From the NCBI GenBank assembly GCA_937923405.1, contig CALDUY010000015.1, positions 1 to 64,000 of the forward strand: a stretch of 64,000 nucleotides of DNA, in the 5' to 3' direction. How positions within the stretch are numbered: position 1 is the stretch's first letter; each line of letters begins with the position of its first letter. The translations under genes and the position numbers were made by a program. The DNA comes from an uncultured Gemmataceae bacterium (lineage in GTDB: Bacteria; Planctomycetota; Planctomycetia; Gemmatales; Gemmataceae). Under the pieces are notes generated by a model that was not told the origin of the DNA, searched no databases, and saw only the letters and a program-made list of their open reading frames with translations. Shown here piece after piece: positions 18,222-26,649 of the stretch.

Positions 18222-18671
18222 TGTCCTACTCCGGCAGGAAGAACGTCCTTCCGCGAGCCGTCCTTCCTCGCTAGGACGACACGGGATCCCGGTCACACAC
18301 CGGACCCAGGCGATTCCGAAGAACCGCTTGGTCGCACACACCCTGTCGTCTGCCTCAGTCCGATTACGCAGTCCGGGCAAACCTCGCAATCCAAGTAGAC
18401 AGTCCGGTCACATCCAACGACCTGGACAACCCAACTTTCGCATTTTATTGAATCAAAGGGAAACAATTCAACCAGCGCAGTCCAAAAGAAGTCCGGGTCT
18501 GCTACAGTCTCATCCGTAGAGAAAGCAGGACTGCCTGGCTCGAACGACGTGATAGGAATTGTCTTTCCGTTGCCAGCAGCACATCTGATAGAGTTTTGCC
18601 TGTCTTGACCTTCTTTTGACGATCGTGTTACAACCGAGCGAACACCAGCCCCCAGTTCAGGAGTCCAGGCC
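18222..18671. other. divergent intergenic region, nothing recognised
   Basis: About 450 bases between fabF and the GNAT gene. Short frames on both strands have no signal peptide, ribosome binding site or family resemblance. TTGACC at 18605-18610 and TTTTGACGATCGTG just after might belong to a promoter for the plus-strand gene, but no convincing -10 was found. Confidence 0.4.
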
Positions 18672-19157
18672 ATGGACGGCCCAACGACCGAACAAGCCCT
18701 GATGTTGTTTCGCTGGATGAAGGAAGGGCCTGTTGGAGCTATTCCGATTGAGGCTGAGGACCGTTGTCATGGTTCCCTGCAAGCCGTGACCTGGGAGGAC
18801 GCCGGCGATCTTGCCGCGTTGGAGCAGCTGGTTAGTTGGCATCAGGCTGCTTTCGAACGCTATCCCGAGACGTTTTCCGTAACTCCCACTTGCGTACGCC
18901 GCTGGTTGGTCGAACAGGTTCTTTTGCACGACGATCGTCTGCTCTTCTGGGTGACCACTGTCACTGGAGAGCGCATCGGCCACGTTGGCCTGTCGCATCT
19001 GAACCTAGAGGCGGGCACCGTCGCGTTGAGCCACCTCATCGCTTCGCAGGTAATGGCCGAACGGTTGGTCCACGAAGCCTTAGTCACGCTGACTCACTGG
19101 GCGCGCGAAACATTGGGCGTCGACACGCTGGCGATGCCCAACCGTCGTTCGGCCTGA
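18672..19157 (+). CDS. GNAT-like acetyltransferase, short at the C-terminus
   Basis: The 161-residue protein resembles the GNAT N-acetyltransferase fold: an N-terminal helix pair (LAALEQLVSWHQAAFERYPE), the beta4 strand ERIGHVGLSHLNLEAGTVAL, and the helix WARETLGVDTLAM. The acetyl-CoA loop is not the standard RGxGxG/A form. The protein stops right after VDTLAMPNRRSA, where normal members continue with the Asn-x-x-Ser helix and final beta strands, about 30-40 residues. No continuation exists in the other frames. It may be a truncated relic or a minimal variant. The next gene converges from six bases away. Confidence 0.55.
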   Translation: MDGPTTEQALMLFRWMKEGPVGAIPIEAEDRCHGSLQAVTWEDAGDLAALEQLVSWHQAAFERYPETFSVTPTCVRRWLVEQVLLHDDRLLFWVTTVTGERIGHVGLSHLNLEAGTVALSHLIASQVMAERLVHEALVTLTHWARETLGVDTLAMPNRRSA

Positions 19158-19163
19158 CAATCG

Positions 19164-19649
19164 CTACTTGCCACCGCAGGGCTGAACACGCACAGCGAGA
19201 AGAATGCTCTCGCCCGCCTTAGTCTGCAACGGCGTGACGATAGTGAGAAACTTCCCACAGGGAGTGGAATAGGTGATGTTGCCCATCCTCGGCGGACGCA
19301 CCTTGAGTTGAACGCGCCCCTCCTTGTCGCCAGAGTTGAGCACCGTGACGCTAGCTTGATGCTCTTCTACCAGTTCGAACTGTTCGGGCACACCAACTGT
19401 CAGCGACTGACAGGCGAAGTTGACCATCTTAAAGCCTTGAAGTTTTGAATGGGTTTTACGCACTTCGCGAGCAATGCACTCCAACTTAGGATCGATGGAG
19501 GAGTCGGTTTCACTGGCGAGAATGACCACGATCGAGGCGCGTACTTTGCGGGGTTTGTCCTGCTCGCGCGCGAGCAAACCGGGCACCGCCAGCGCGAGGC
19601 TCAGCAATCCCAGCCCCAGATAGGCACTCCGCCTCCCCCCCACAGTCAT
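19164..19649 (-). CDS. secreted protein of unknown function in the sigma-factor cluster
   Basis: 161 residues with a signal peptide (RRSAYLGLGLLSLALAVPGLLA). The mature region (ASIVVILASETDSSIDPKLE, EHQASVTVLNSGDKEGRVQL, GESILLAVRVQPCGGK) is beta-rich with four cysteines that could form disulfides. It is last in a minus-strand run: sigma factor, anti-sigma-like membrane protein, then this gene after 20 bases. It may be an effector or target of that ECF system. Ribosome binding site: GGGGGA upstream of ATG 19649. No family recognised. Confidence 0.7.
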   Translation of the reverse strand: MTVGGRRSAYLGLGLLSLALAVPGLLAREQDKPRKVRASIVVILASETDSSIDPKLECIAREVRKTHSKLQGFKMVNFACQSLTVGVPEQFELVEEHQASVTVLNSGDKEGRVQLKVRPPRMGNITYSTPCGKFLTIVTPLQTKAGESILLAVRVQPCGGK

Positions 19650-19669
19650 CAGTTCCCCCTATAGTTCAT

Positions 19670-20245
19670 TCAAGGCTCTTTTTCGGCGTCAGCTCCCTCG
19701 TCTTCGGCGGCGTCGGTATCGGCGCGAGCAACGATAATCATGGGCACGCCGACATCGCGATGCAAGCGTGGCTTGCGTCGCACCTTGCGATCCGAGTCGA
19801 GATGTACCAAATCAATGTCTTCAGGAAACACAAACTCCATGCTGCCCAGCAAGGGCTGTCCCAGCACAACCCGGTCGGCATCGCTGGGATCCATGCCGTG
19901 AATGTTGATTTCGCCAAGGGCGACGACCTCGAACGGTTCTTCCTCGTCAACCGGCAAGACCACTTGAGCCACTGGTTCCTGGGGCGACACAGGCACTGGC
20001 CACAACGACCGGGCCAACAGAGCGGCACCGCATAGGGAGGCGGCGATCAGTCCAGCGATCATCGGCCAGTAGTGCAGATGCCGACGACGATTAAGCGCGA
20101 GCCGAGCTTCCGTGCGAGCCAGTACCTGCTGCCACACTGCCGCCGACGGTTCGGGCGGAGGAAATTCGCGGTAGAGGCGAGCCAACGATTCCAACTCCGA
20201 ATCGGGCGTTCTCTCGCGGTCGGGGTCGTTCCACTGTGAACTCAT
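19670..20245 (-). CDS. putative anti-sigma factor, single-pass membrane protein
   Basis: 191 residues with one transmembrane helix (WPMIAGLIAASLCGAALLA, about residues 60-78). It has a cytoplasmic N-terminal segment containing an ELESLARLYREFPPPEPSAAVW motif typical of planctomycete anti-sigma-like proteins, and an acidic extracytoplasmic region. The zinc-binding HxxxCxxC of ZAS anti-sigmas is absent. Its ATG overlaps the stop of the ECF sigma gene by four bases, so the two are translationally coupled, the classic arrangement of a sigma factor and its inhibitor. The assignment rests on context and topology. Confidence 0.7.
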   Translation of the reverse strand: MSSQWNDPDRERTPDSELESLARLYREFPPPEPSAAVWQQVLARTEARLALNRRRHLHYWPMIAGLIAASLCGAALLARSLWPVPVSPQEPVAQVVLPVDEEEPFEVVALGEINIHGMDPSDADRVVLGQPLLGSMEFVFPEDIDLVHLDSDRKVRRKPRLHRDVGVPMIIVARADTDAAEDEGADAEKEP

Positions 20246-20820
20246 GACACCGTCCGTTCACTGAAAAAAGCCTTCAACTTCTGCCGGGCGTAGAACAAGC
20301 GACTCATCACCGTGCCGATCGAAGCCCCCATGACCTCGGCAATCTCGCGATAAGTCAATTCGGCATCGGCATATAACACAAACGTCTGGCGCTGCACATC
20401 GGAGAGCGTGTCCAGGGCCCGATCGAGCAGAACGCGCAAATCGGCTTGCTCCATACTAAACCCCGATTCATCCCCAGTTAATAACTGCGGATGGCCCAAT
20501 TCCCCTTCCAAAGTCAGCGTTTCGCGTCGGCCTCGCTGACGGCCCAGATCCAGCGCCGCATTACTGACCACCCGCAGGAGCCAAGTTTTGAACGACGAAC
20601 GTCCCTGGAATCCCGCCAGATGGGTCAGTGCCTTGACAAACCCTTCCTGAACGGCATCCAAGGCATCCGCTTCGTGGCCCAACAAACGAAACGCTACTCG
20701 ATAGGCTGGTTGACGATAGCGCCGGAATAACTCTTCCAGCGCAGCTCGCTCGCCGGAGGCAAACCGTTGTAGCAGTTCTTCATCGCTGGGCACAGTCAAG
20801 CTGGTGGTGGCTAGGCTCAT
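20242..20820 (-). CDS. ECF-type RNA polymerase sigma factor
   Basis: A 192-residue sigma-70 family member with only regions 2 and 4. Region 2: EELFRRYRQPAYRVAFRLLG, DALDAVQEGFVKAL and FKTWLLRVVSNAALD. Region 4: LDTLSDVQRQTFVLYADAEL and the helix-turn-helix LTYREIAEVMGASIGTVMSR. It is the first gene of a three-gene minus-strand operon with a coupled anti-sigma-like gene. The ATG follows GGGAGTAGTCC. ECF factors usually activate their own operon; the upstream 20.82-21.49 kb region would hold such a promoter. The inducing signal is unknown. Confidence 0.93.
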   Translation of the reverse strand: MSLATTSLTVPSDEELLQRFASGERAALEELFRRYRQPAYRVAFRLLGHEADALDAVQEGFVKALTHLAGFQGRSSFKTWLLRVVSNAALDLGRQRGRRETLTLEGELGHPQLLTGDESGFSMEQADLRVLLDRALDTLSDVQRQTFVLYADAELTYREIAEVMGASIGTVMSRLFYARQKLKAFFSERTVS

Positions 20821-21488
20821 GCGGCGGACTACTCCCGTCCTTCAGACGACCGGAGTGATTCCGGTATTCAACTCATCCTAGGCGGCAGCGACCAGTAGAG
20901 CGGCGAAAAAATCTTCTCGTGCTTGGCCTACTGGCTCATTAACAGCTCAAATGTAGGGTGGCTCAGAAATGACTCTTCTGCTCTGAGCGGAGGGCGTTAG
21001 CCCTGCGTGCTTCGCCATACCCACGCAGGACTTACGTCCTCTGCTCGGAAGCTCGAAGACCCGAACCTCCCACAGTTCAGCGGCAAGCCACCACTATTGG
21101 CAAGCTGGGCAAATCGCAGAGGAAGCTGCTGTGGCGAATCTAGAATCCCTGGAAAAATCCTCTTGATCGGATTGGCGAGGTCGGGTAGAAGGGGTTCCGT
21201 CATGCCTGCTCTGGGCATGAGAAGGATTCTCTGGGAACGCGGCAATGCGCGTTCTCCCGGTACGGAAGCCGACCCCTGTAGGGCTTGACACCCTGCACAC
21301 GACCTTTCAAGCTCGCACCTTGGCGCTTGTTTTTAACCGGTTGTGTGAGCCCGCTGACGCCTCGATCGTCTACAGGCAATGTAGCCCTGACTCTCAGGTC
21401 GAGGCTGCTCGGACTTGCTTCGTGTCGAAGCGACGAGTGGTGATCTCCACCCGGCTGCACTAGCTTCCGTATCGAAAGGGTTCCTCCC
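20821..21488. other. long non-coding region with hairpins between the sigma operon and csrA
   Basis: 668 bases with no convincing gene. Several small hairpins occur: AGGGC-GTTA-GCCCT near 20993, AGGAC-TTAC-GTCCT near 21047, CATGCC/GGCATG around 21201-21219, and GAACGCG/CGCGTTC at 21235-21254. GGGCGTTAGCCCTGCG resembles the GGCTTTAGCCTGCG REP units elsewhere and may be another repeat class. The last 200 bases are a possible long csrA leader. Frames on either strand are short and lack protein character. Confidence 0.5.
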
Positions 21489-21869
21489 ATGCTCGTTCTA
21501 CACACCCGCGCTAACGAAAAGATTCTGCTCCCCGATGCCGAGGCGTCGATCGAGGTGGTTGCGATTCAGTCCAGCAGCGTGCGTCTGGCGATTCGCGGCC
21601 CCGAAGACCTCCGCGTCGTCCGCGAGCAATCCCAACAGCCCCCCGCAGACATGACCGAAGCCCCCAGCCTGCCGATGTTGCGACGACTGCTGGAAACTCG
21701 CCTCGACATTGCTCGCGAGGGATTGTCCCAGGCCCAGCAGCTGCTCGCCTCCGGTCGTGAAGAAGAGGCTAACGTCTTGATCGACAAAGTTGACGAAGAC
21801 TTACATCTGCTCCGTCGCCGCATCCGCCGCGAATTTGACAGAGCCGAGAACCTGACTTGCAGTGTCTAG
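21489..21869 (+). CDS. csrA: CsrA-family RNA-binding regulator with C-terminal helical extension
   Basis: CsrA dimers bind GGA motifs in mRNA leaders to control translation. Residues 1-50 (MLVLHTRANEKILLPD, VRLAIRGPEDLRVVREQ) match the CsrA core including the RNA-contacting Arg in the V-x-R-E-like element. Residues 56-126 are an extra alpha-helical, probably coiled-coil, segment rich in Arg/Glu (MLRRLLETRLDIAREGLSQA, DLHLLRRRIRREFDRAENL) absent from the 60-residue enterobacterial protein. No FliW or flagellar gene is adjacent. It is monocistronic with a strong terminator downstream and a long upstream leader. Confidence 0.85.
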   Translation: MLVLHTRANEKILLPDAEASIEVVAIQSSSVRLAIRGPEDLRVVREQSQQPPADMTEAPSLPMLRRLLETRLDIAREGLSQAQQLLASGREEEANVLIDKVDEDLHLLRRRIRREFDRAENLTCSV

Positions 21870-21901
21870 GCCCCCACACTGATCGAGTAACTGTTTTCCC
21901 C

Positions 21902-21935
21902 AGAGAACCAGCACCATCGCTGGTTCTCTTTTGTT
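21902..21935 (+). terminator. strong intrinsic terminator after csrA
   Basis: A perfect 11-bp stem, AGAGAACCAGC (21902-21912) with GCTGGTTCTCT (21919-21929), loop ACCATC, is followed by a T-rich run (TTTTGTTT). It lies 32 bases after the csrA stop. Confidence 0.92.
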
Positions 21936-22094
21936 TCCTACTCGGCAGTAGCTCTTGGGTAGACTGGTTCGATTCCCCAGTCGCGTGCCGAATCCCTCCG
22001 CTGGGCTGCTTTGGGCCTCTTCTCGACATTTCGATCAGGTCGCGGTAATCTGGGAAAGATGCGGAAGCGGTCTCGACCTCGGGAGGGTGTCGCA

Positions 22095-22949
22095 GTGGCT
22101 CAGCTGAAACCGTTCTACGAAAACGTCCAGGCTCATTACGATCTGTCCAACGAGTTCTTCGCCCTCTTTCTTGATCCGTCCATGACCTACAGCTGCGCCT
22201 ATTTTGAACGCAACGACATGACTCTGGAGGAGGCGCAGCGAGCCAAGATCGACCTGGCTCTGGGCAAACTCGACCTGCAGCCCGGCATGCGTCTGCTCGA
22301 CATCGGATGCGGTTGGGGGGCGACCGTGCGCCGAGCCGTCGAACAGTACGGCGTCCGCGCCATCGGACTAACGCTCAGCCAGAATCAGTACCGCCTAGCC
22401 GCCGAGCGCGTTCACCCTCTAGGAGACCGAGCTGAGATCCGTCTGCAAGGCTGGGAGGAGTTCGATGAGCCTGTCGATCGTATCGTCAGCATTGGAGCGT
22501 TCGAGCATTTCCGCGAGGAGCGCTACAGTGCCTTTTTCGAGAAGTGTTACCGTTTGCTTCCCGCTGACGGCAAAATGTTGTTGCACACCATCGTTCGCCT
22601 GACCTTGGCCGAACTGGATGAGCGCGGTATCGAGGTCACCCCGGAAGTGATCGAGTTCGGTCACTTCATGCACCGTAAAATATTCCCAGGAGGTCAGCTT
22701 CGCCCCAGAGCGTTCGTCGAACGCTACGCCAGCGCCGCCGGCTTCCGAGTGACGCGGGTGCAGCCGCTGAACATCAACTATGCTCGAACGCTGGACTGCT
22801 GGGCGGAGAACCTACGGGCTAATCGCCAGCAGGCGATTGCTCTGACCTCGGAAGACAACTACGAGATGTACCTGCACTACCTGACCGGTTGTGCCAAGTT
22901 GTTCCGCAGTGGGCATGTCGACGTGATGCAGTTCACCTGCTGCAAGTGA
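22095..22949 (+). CDS. cyclopropane (mycolic-acid-type) fatty acid synthase family methyltransferase
   Basis: A SAM-dependent methyltransferase that adds a methylene or methyl group to unsaturated acyl chains. Motifs: NVQAHYDLSNEFFALFLDPS, TYSCAYFERNDMTLEEAQ, SAM motif LLDIGCGWGATVRRAV, GLTLSQNQY, VDRIVSIGAFEHFREERY with the catalytic-site Glu, LLPADGKMLLHTIV, IFPGGQL and the C-terminal YLTGCAKLFRSGHVDVMQFT. From memory this follows mycobacterial CmaA/PcaA proteins over the full length of 284 aa, much more closely than E. coli Cfa, whose N-terminal lipid-binding domain is missing here. The GTG at 22095 is preceded by GGGAGGG nine bases away; an upstream ATG at 22059 lacks similarity. Confidence 0.88.
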   Translation: MAQLKPFYENVQAHYDLSNEFFALFLDPSMTYSCAYFERNDMTLEEAQRAKIDLALGKLDLQPGMRLLDIGCGWGATVRRAVEQYGVRAIGLTLSQNQYRLAAERVHPLGDRAEIRLQGWEEFDEPVDRIVSIGAFEHFREERYSAFFEKCYRLLPADGKMLLHTIVRLTLAELDERGIEVTPEVIEFGHFMHRKIFPGGQLRPRAFVERYASAAGFRVTRVQPLNINYARTLDCWAENLRANRQQAIALTSEDNYEMYLHYLTGCAKLFRSGHVDVMQFTCCK

Positions 22950-22988
22950 GCGATCGGCCAGGCCAGCCGCCCAGAAGGAGTTCCTTTC

Positions 22989-25373
22989 ATGTCGCGCTAC
23001 TGCTTTGCCTGGCTGGTTTTTCTCTGCACTCCACTAGCGATGCTCGCTTGGCCACGTCAGCCTGACCAGGAAGCCGTACTCGTCGCTGGTGATGACGACT
23101 TGGTTCGCAAGGTCCGCAAATCGATTGATGAGGGCGTTTCCTTCCTCAAGACTCAGCAACGTAAGGACGGCAGCTGGGAGGTCGGTCTGGGCAGCGGCAT
23201 GTCGGGGACGGGGGGCTGGACCGCTCTGGCGGTGCTGGCTCTACTCAACTCCGGGTGCAAGCCTGACGACGATGCTGTTCGTCGCGGATTGGAGTATCTG
23301 CGGCGAATCGATTCGGACAAGACCTACGTCGTCGGTCTGCAAACGATGGCTCTATGCCAGGCGCGTCAACCCACCATCGACAAGACCAAAATCGAGAAAA
23401 ACGTCCAGTGGCTGCTCGACGCCCGCCTTCCCGATGGCTGGACCTACTCCAAAATCAAGCAAGTCTCGGTCACCCCGGATAACTCGAACACGCAGTACGC
23501 CCTGTTGGGGCTGCACGAGGCGATCCAGTACGGCATCAAAGTAGACGAAAAACATCTAAAAGAGATCCAGAATTTGTATATTCGAACGCAGCACAACGGC
23601 GGCTGGGCCTACCTGCCGCGCATGCACAACAATACCATGACCATGACGACGGCGGGGCTGTGCAACCTCATTATCTCCGGACTAGATCTGGCGATAGGCA
23701 AGGCAGAGTTGCGGCCCGACGGCAGCGCGGAGAACTGCGGTGAATACATGGACAACGAACCGATCGCCAAGGCGCTGCAATGGATCGGCGACCGGCACCC
23801 GGCCCGTCTCAATGAGGCCAACATCCGCGAGAGTTTCAAGCATCCGTTCTACTGTCTGTACGGGATCGAGCGAGCAGGCCGGCTCAGTGGCCAGCGCTTC
23901 TTCGGCGGACACGATTGGTACGAGATTGGCTGTCGCTACCTCGTCGGGGCCCAGAAAGCGGACGGCTCGTGGTCCGGTTTCGCCGGGGGGGGCACGCTCG
24001 ATCACTGGCCGGTTGTAGCGACGAGTTTTTCCCTCTTGTTTCTCTCCAAAGGACGCACTCCGGTTCTGATCTCGAAAATGGCCTATGGTCCGCGCGAGGA
24101 GATGGGCTGGAACAATAAGCGATCCGACGTGAAGCATCTTGTCGATTTTGCCAGCCGAGAGCTGTTCAAGGGCGAACCGTTGGCTTGGCAGGTGTTCGAC
24201 GTGCGAACTGCTGACGCTCCCACCGAGGCCAGCCGCCGTCTGTTGGCCGCCCAGTTGTTGCAGACCCCGATCGTTTATTTCAACGGCCATCACTTCGCTC
24301 CCCGAGACAAAGAGGCAGAGATCCTCAAGGAATATCTGGCCAATGGGGGGTTCATCCTCGCCGAGAACTGTTGCGGCCGCGCGCGACATCCGGGCTTTGA
24401 TCGCGACTTTCGCGATCTGATTCGTCGCATTCTTCCCGATGCCACCTTGCAACCTCTTCAAGCCGATCATCCCGTCTGGCTGGCCTCGGGCAAATTTGCC
24501 GTCTCGCCCCGTGACTTCCCTCTGGAAGGAGTGATGCAGGGTTGCAAGACGATCGTTATCTACAGTCCAGTCCCGCTGGCCGGCTATTGGGAGAGCAATC
24601 GCTACACCGGCGACGACCGCAGCCGTAAGGCCTTCGAGCTGGGCGCGAACATCATCGCCTACGCCACCGGCCTGGAAGCGCCGCGACCGCGCCTCAGTCG
24701 TGTCGAGTTGGTCAACGAGAATCCGCGCGAGAAGATCCGTCGCGGCTACCTTCAGGTCGGCCAGCTACGGCACGAAGGCGACTGGCAACCGGCTCCCAAG
24801 GCCATGCGCAATCTCATGGCCGAGGCTCGCAAGATCGGTCTGGATGTCGTGCTGAAGACGACGCCAGTCTACCCCAGCGAAGACGCCGTCCTGGATTATC
24901 GCTTCCTGTACCTACATGGTCGCAACAAGTTTGAAGTCAAAAAAGCAGATCTCAAAAAGCTGCGATTTAATCTTAAGTCTGGCGGTACGCTGTTGGCTGA
25001 TGCCTGCTGCGGTTCGCCAGCTTTCGACGCTGCTTTCCGGTCCTTCCTCCAGGAGTTGTTTGCCGACGACAACCTGAAGCTGGAGCCGATTCCCCCCGAG
25101 GACGAGTTGTTCGGAGCTGCTCTGAATGGCGAAGCGATTCGCTCGGTCAAACGCCGAGAACTCGGCCCCAATGGCAAGATCGAGCCGGAATTCCGCGATG
25201 CTCGGCCCGCCCTGGAAGGTGTGAAACTCGACGGGCGCTGGATTGTGGTCTACAGCAAGTACGACATCGGCTGCGCGCTGGAGAAGCACTCCTCGCCGGA
25301 CTGTCTCGGCCACGATCCAACCAGCGCCATGCGGCTGGCCCGTGCCGTGGTGCTGTACGCGCTAAAACGTTAA
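22989..25373 (+). CDS. secreted protein: terpene-cyclase-like helical toroid plus two DUF4159 domains
   Basis: 794 residues with a signal peptide (CFAWLVFLCTPLAMLAW). Residues 40-360 carry prenyltransferase/squalene-cyclase-like repeats (GVSFLKTQQRKDGSWEVGLG, VQWLLDARLPDGWTY, YLVGAQKADGSWSGFAGG) of an alpha/alpha toroid, without the DxDD motif of true cyclases. Two DUF4159 domains follow, each with the pattern IVYFNGHHFAPRDKE / FLYLHGRNKFEVKKADLK and GGFILAENCCG / GGTLLADACCG. DUF4159 has a class-I glutamine-amidotransferase-like fold. Ribosome binding site: AAGGAG. Similar proteins are common in planctomycetes, often near MoxR/VWA clusters, which are absent here. Enzymatic function unknown. 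Confidence 0.85.
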   Translation: MSRYCFAWLVFLCTPLAMLAWPRQPDQEAVLVAGDDDLVRKVRKSIDEGVSFLKTQQRKDGSWEVGLGSGMSGTGGWTALAVLALLNSGCKPDDDAVRRGLEYLRRIDSDKTYVVGLQTMALCQARQPTIDKTKIEKNVQWLLDARLPDGWTYSKIKQVSVTPDNSNTQYALLGLHEAIQYGIKVDEKHLKEIQNLYIRTQHNGGWAYLPRMHNNTMTMTTAGLCNLIISGLDLAIGKAELRPDGSAENCGEYMDNEPIAKALQWIGDRHPARLNEANIRESFKHPFYCLYGIERAGRLSGQRFFGGHDWYEIGCRYLVGAQKADGSWSGFAGGGTLDHWPVVATSFSLLFLSKGRTPVLISKMAYGPREEMGWNNKRSDVKHLVDFASRELFKGEPLAWQVFDVRTADAPTEASRRLLAAQLLQTPIVYFNGHHFAPRDKEAEILKEYLANGGFILAENCCGRARHPGFDRDFRDLIRRILPDATLQPLQADHPVWLASGKFAVSPRDFPLEGVMQGCKTIVIYSPVPLAGYWESNRYTGDDRSRKAFELGANIIAYATGLEAPRPRLSRVELVNENPREKIRRGYLQVGQLRHEGDWQPAPKAMRNLMAEARKIGLDVVLKTTPVYPSEDAVLDYRFLYLHGRNKFEVKKADLKKLRFNLKSGGTLLADACCGSPAFDAAFRSFLQELFADDNLKLEPIPPEDELFGAALNGEAIRSVKRRELGPNGKIEPEFRDARPALEGVKLDGRWIVVYSKYDIGCALEKHSSPDCLGHDPTSAMRLARAVVLYALKR

Positions 25374-25399
25374 CAGACAGGGAAATTCGAGCCTCCTCC

Positions 25400-25593
25400 G
25401 ATCACGGAGTTAGCGTGCGCGCGCCTCAAGATGGTGTAGCGGCAGCAGGGTTGGAAGCTTTTTCGCAGGCTTTAGCCTGCGACTACCGGCAACTCCGCCT
25501 GCGACTACCGGCAACTCCGAACTGGTAGCCGCAGGCTTTAGCCTGCGTTCTGTTCCTCCGCCTACGTTCTGTTTCATCATCTTGCGACGTGTA
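25400..25593. repeat. MITE-like/REP repeat cluster, copy B
   Basis: It holds palindromes CGCAGGCTTTAGCCTGCG at 25464-25481 and 25530-25547, plus a perfect 22-bp tandem duplication (25475-25496 and 25497-25518) of the flank containing GCGACTACCGGCAACTCC. The left part, read in reverse, contains CGCTACACCATCTTGAGG, matching the conserved flank of copies A and C. The right end has a second CATCATCTTG. Terminal repeats are more diverged than in A and C. It fills the gap between two convergent genes. Confidence 0.75.
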
Positions 25594-26607
25594 CTAGCGA
25601 GCGCGCTGAAGCCAGACACTGCACACTTTGGCGACCTGAATCATGGGTTCAGGGGAGCAGTTCTTCGGAAGATCGGTCAGTCGATGCCAATGCGGATAGT
25701 CAAAGTCGATAATATCGATGGCAGGAATGCCGGCTCGATTCAACGGCAGGTGATCGTCCTCGACGGAGTACGGCGAGAGCTTCTCCTCGAATGCTGTACA
25801 CTTCAGTTCGGCAGCGATGTCCCAAACCTCCTTGCACAGTCGGCTAGCGTACATCCAGGAGTTCTGCTCGATGGGGAAAGTGGCCCCCTTGCCGGCGATC
25901 ATGTCCAACAGAATCGCGCCAGTGTAGGTCATCTTCTTGCGATTTTTCAGATACTCTTTCCCAAAGTGCTTCGAGCCGAAGAAGTATTCATCCCTTTTTG
26001 GATCAAAAATATACTCTTCGCCATCGAAGAGGACGAAATCGACCCCGACGCTCAGTTCCAGATCCTTCATGTGGTGGGCCATTTCCATGAGGAAAGCCAC
26101 GCCCGAGCCGCCATCGTTGGCACTGAGAAACGGCTCCTCCCAGCGGCGCGGGTTCGGCTCCTGGTCTGCAATCGGTCGGGTGTCGTAGTGGGCGCAGAGA
26201 ATTACTCGACGAGTTCGCTCCGAATGATACGAGATGATCATGTTGGCCATCTCGACCGGCTTTTTGCGCGACTTCTGCTGAGCGGTGAAGCGTTGGTAGC
26301 TGACCTTGCCGCCCAGTTTGGTGAAGTGGGCTTCGATCAACTCCTTTTGCTTTCGCATCCCCTCCGAACCGCTGATTCGTGGGCCGATTTTGCAGATTGC
26401 TTCCAGATACTCCATCGCCCGTTTGCCGTCGAACTCGACCGGCTGGACCGGTTTGGGCCGATCGGCGGCGAATTGCGTCTGCGTCGACGAGTTCGACTCG
26501 GCATTCGTGGTCCAAGGTTGAAACATGACCAACCCCACCAATCCAGCGACGACTACGGCCGTGAAGCCGAGCCAGCCTACTTTGTACGAAGTCGCTCGTC
26601 GGGCCAT
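25594..26607 (-). CDS. M28-family zinc hydrolase, glutaminyl-peptide cyclotransferase-like
   Basis: 337 residues with an N-terminal membrane anchor or signal (GWLGFTAVVVAGLVGLVMF), so it acts outside the cytoplasm. M28 core: VILCAHYDTRPIAD, SANDGGSGVAFLMEMA (zinc Asp near 165), VDFVLFDGEEYI (catalytic Glu/zinc Glu near 197-198) and DFDYPHWHRLTDLP (zinc His near 306-308). The order and the single-zinc-type residues, with LLDMIAGKGATFPIEQNS, fit glutaminyl cyclases (QPCT) better than aminopeptidases. It would convert N-terminal Gln to pyroglutamate on exported proteins; peptidase activity cannot be excluded. Ribosome binding site: GAGGGAG. Confidence 0.85.
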   Translation of the reverse strand: MARRATSYKVGWLGFTAVVVAGLVGLVMFQPWTTNAESNSSTQTQFAADRPKPVQPVEFDGKRAMEYLEAICKIGPRISGSEGMRKQKELIEAHFTKLGGKVSYQRFTAQQKSRKKPVEMANMIISYHSERTRRVILCAHYDTRPIADQEPNPRRWEEPFLSANDGGSGVAFLMEMAHHMKDLELSVGVDFVLFDGEEYIFDPKRDEYFFGSKHFGKEYLKNRKKMTYTGAILLDMIAGKGATFPIEQNSWMYASRLCKEVWDIAAELKCTAFEEKLSPYSVEDDHLPLNRAGIPAIDIIDFDYPHWHRLTDLPKNCSPEPMIQVAKVCSVWLQRAR

Positions 26608-26649
26608 TGTTGGCTCCCTCGCGCTCGATGGATTTAGGCGATCAAAGAC

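Noticed and set aside
21200..21505. 101-codon minus-strand frame overlapping the csrA start
   Set aside because: Would cover the csrA ribosome binding region; no signal or family, and csrA is clear.
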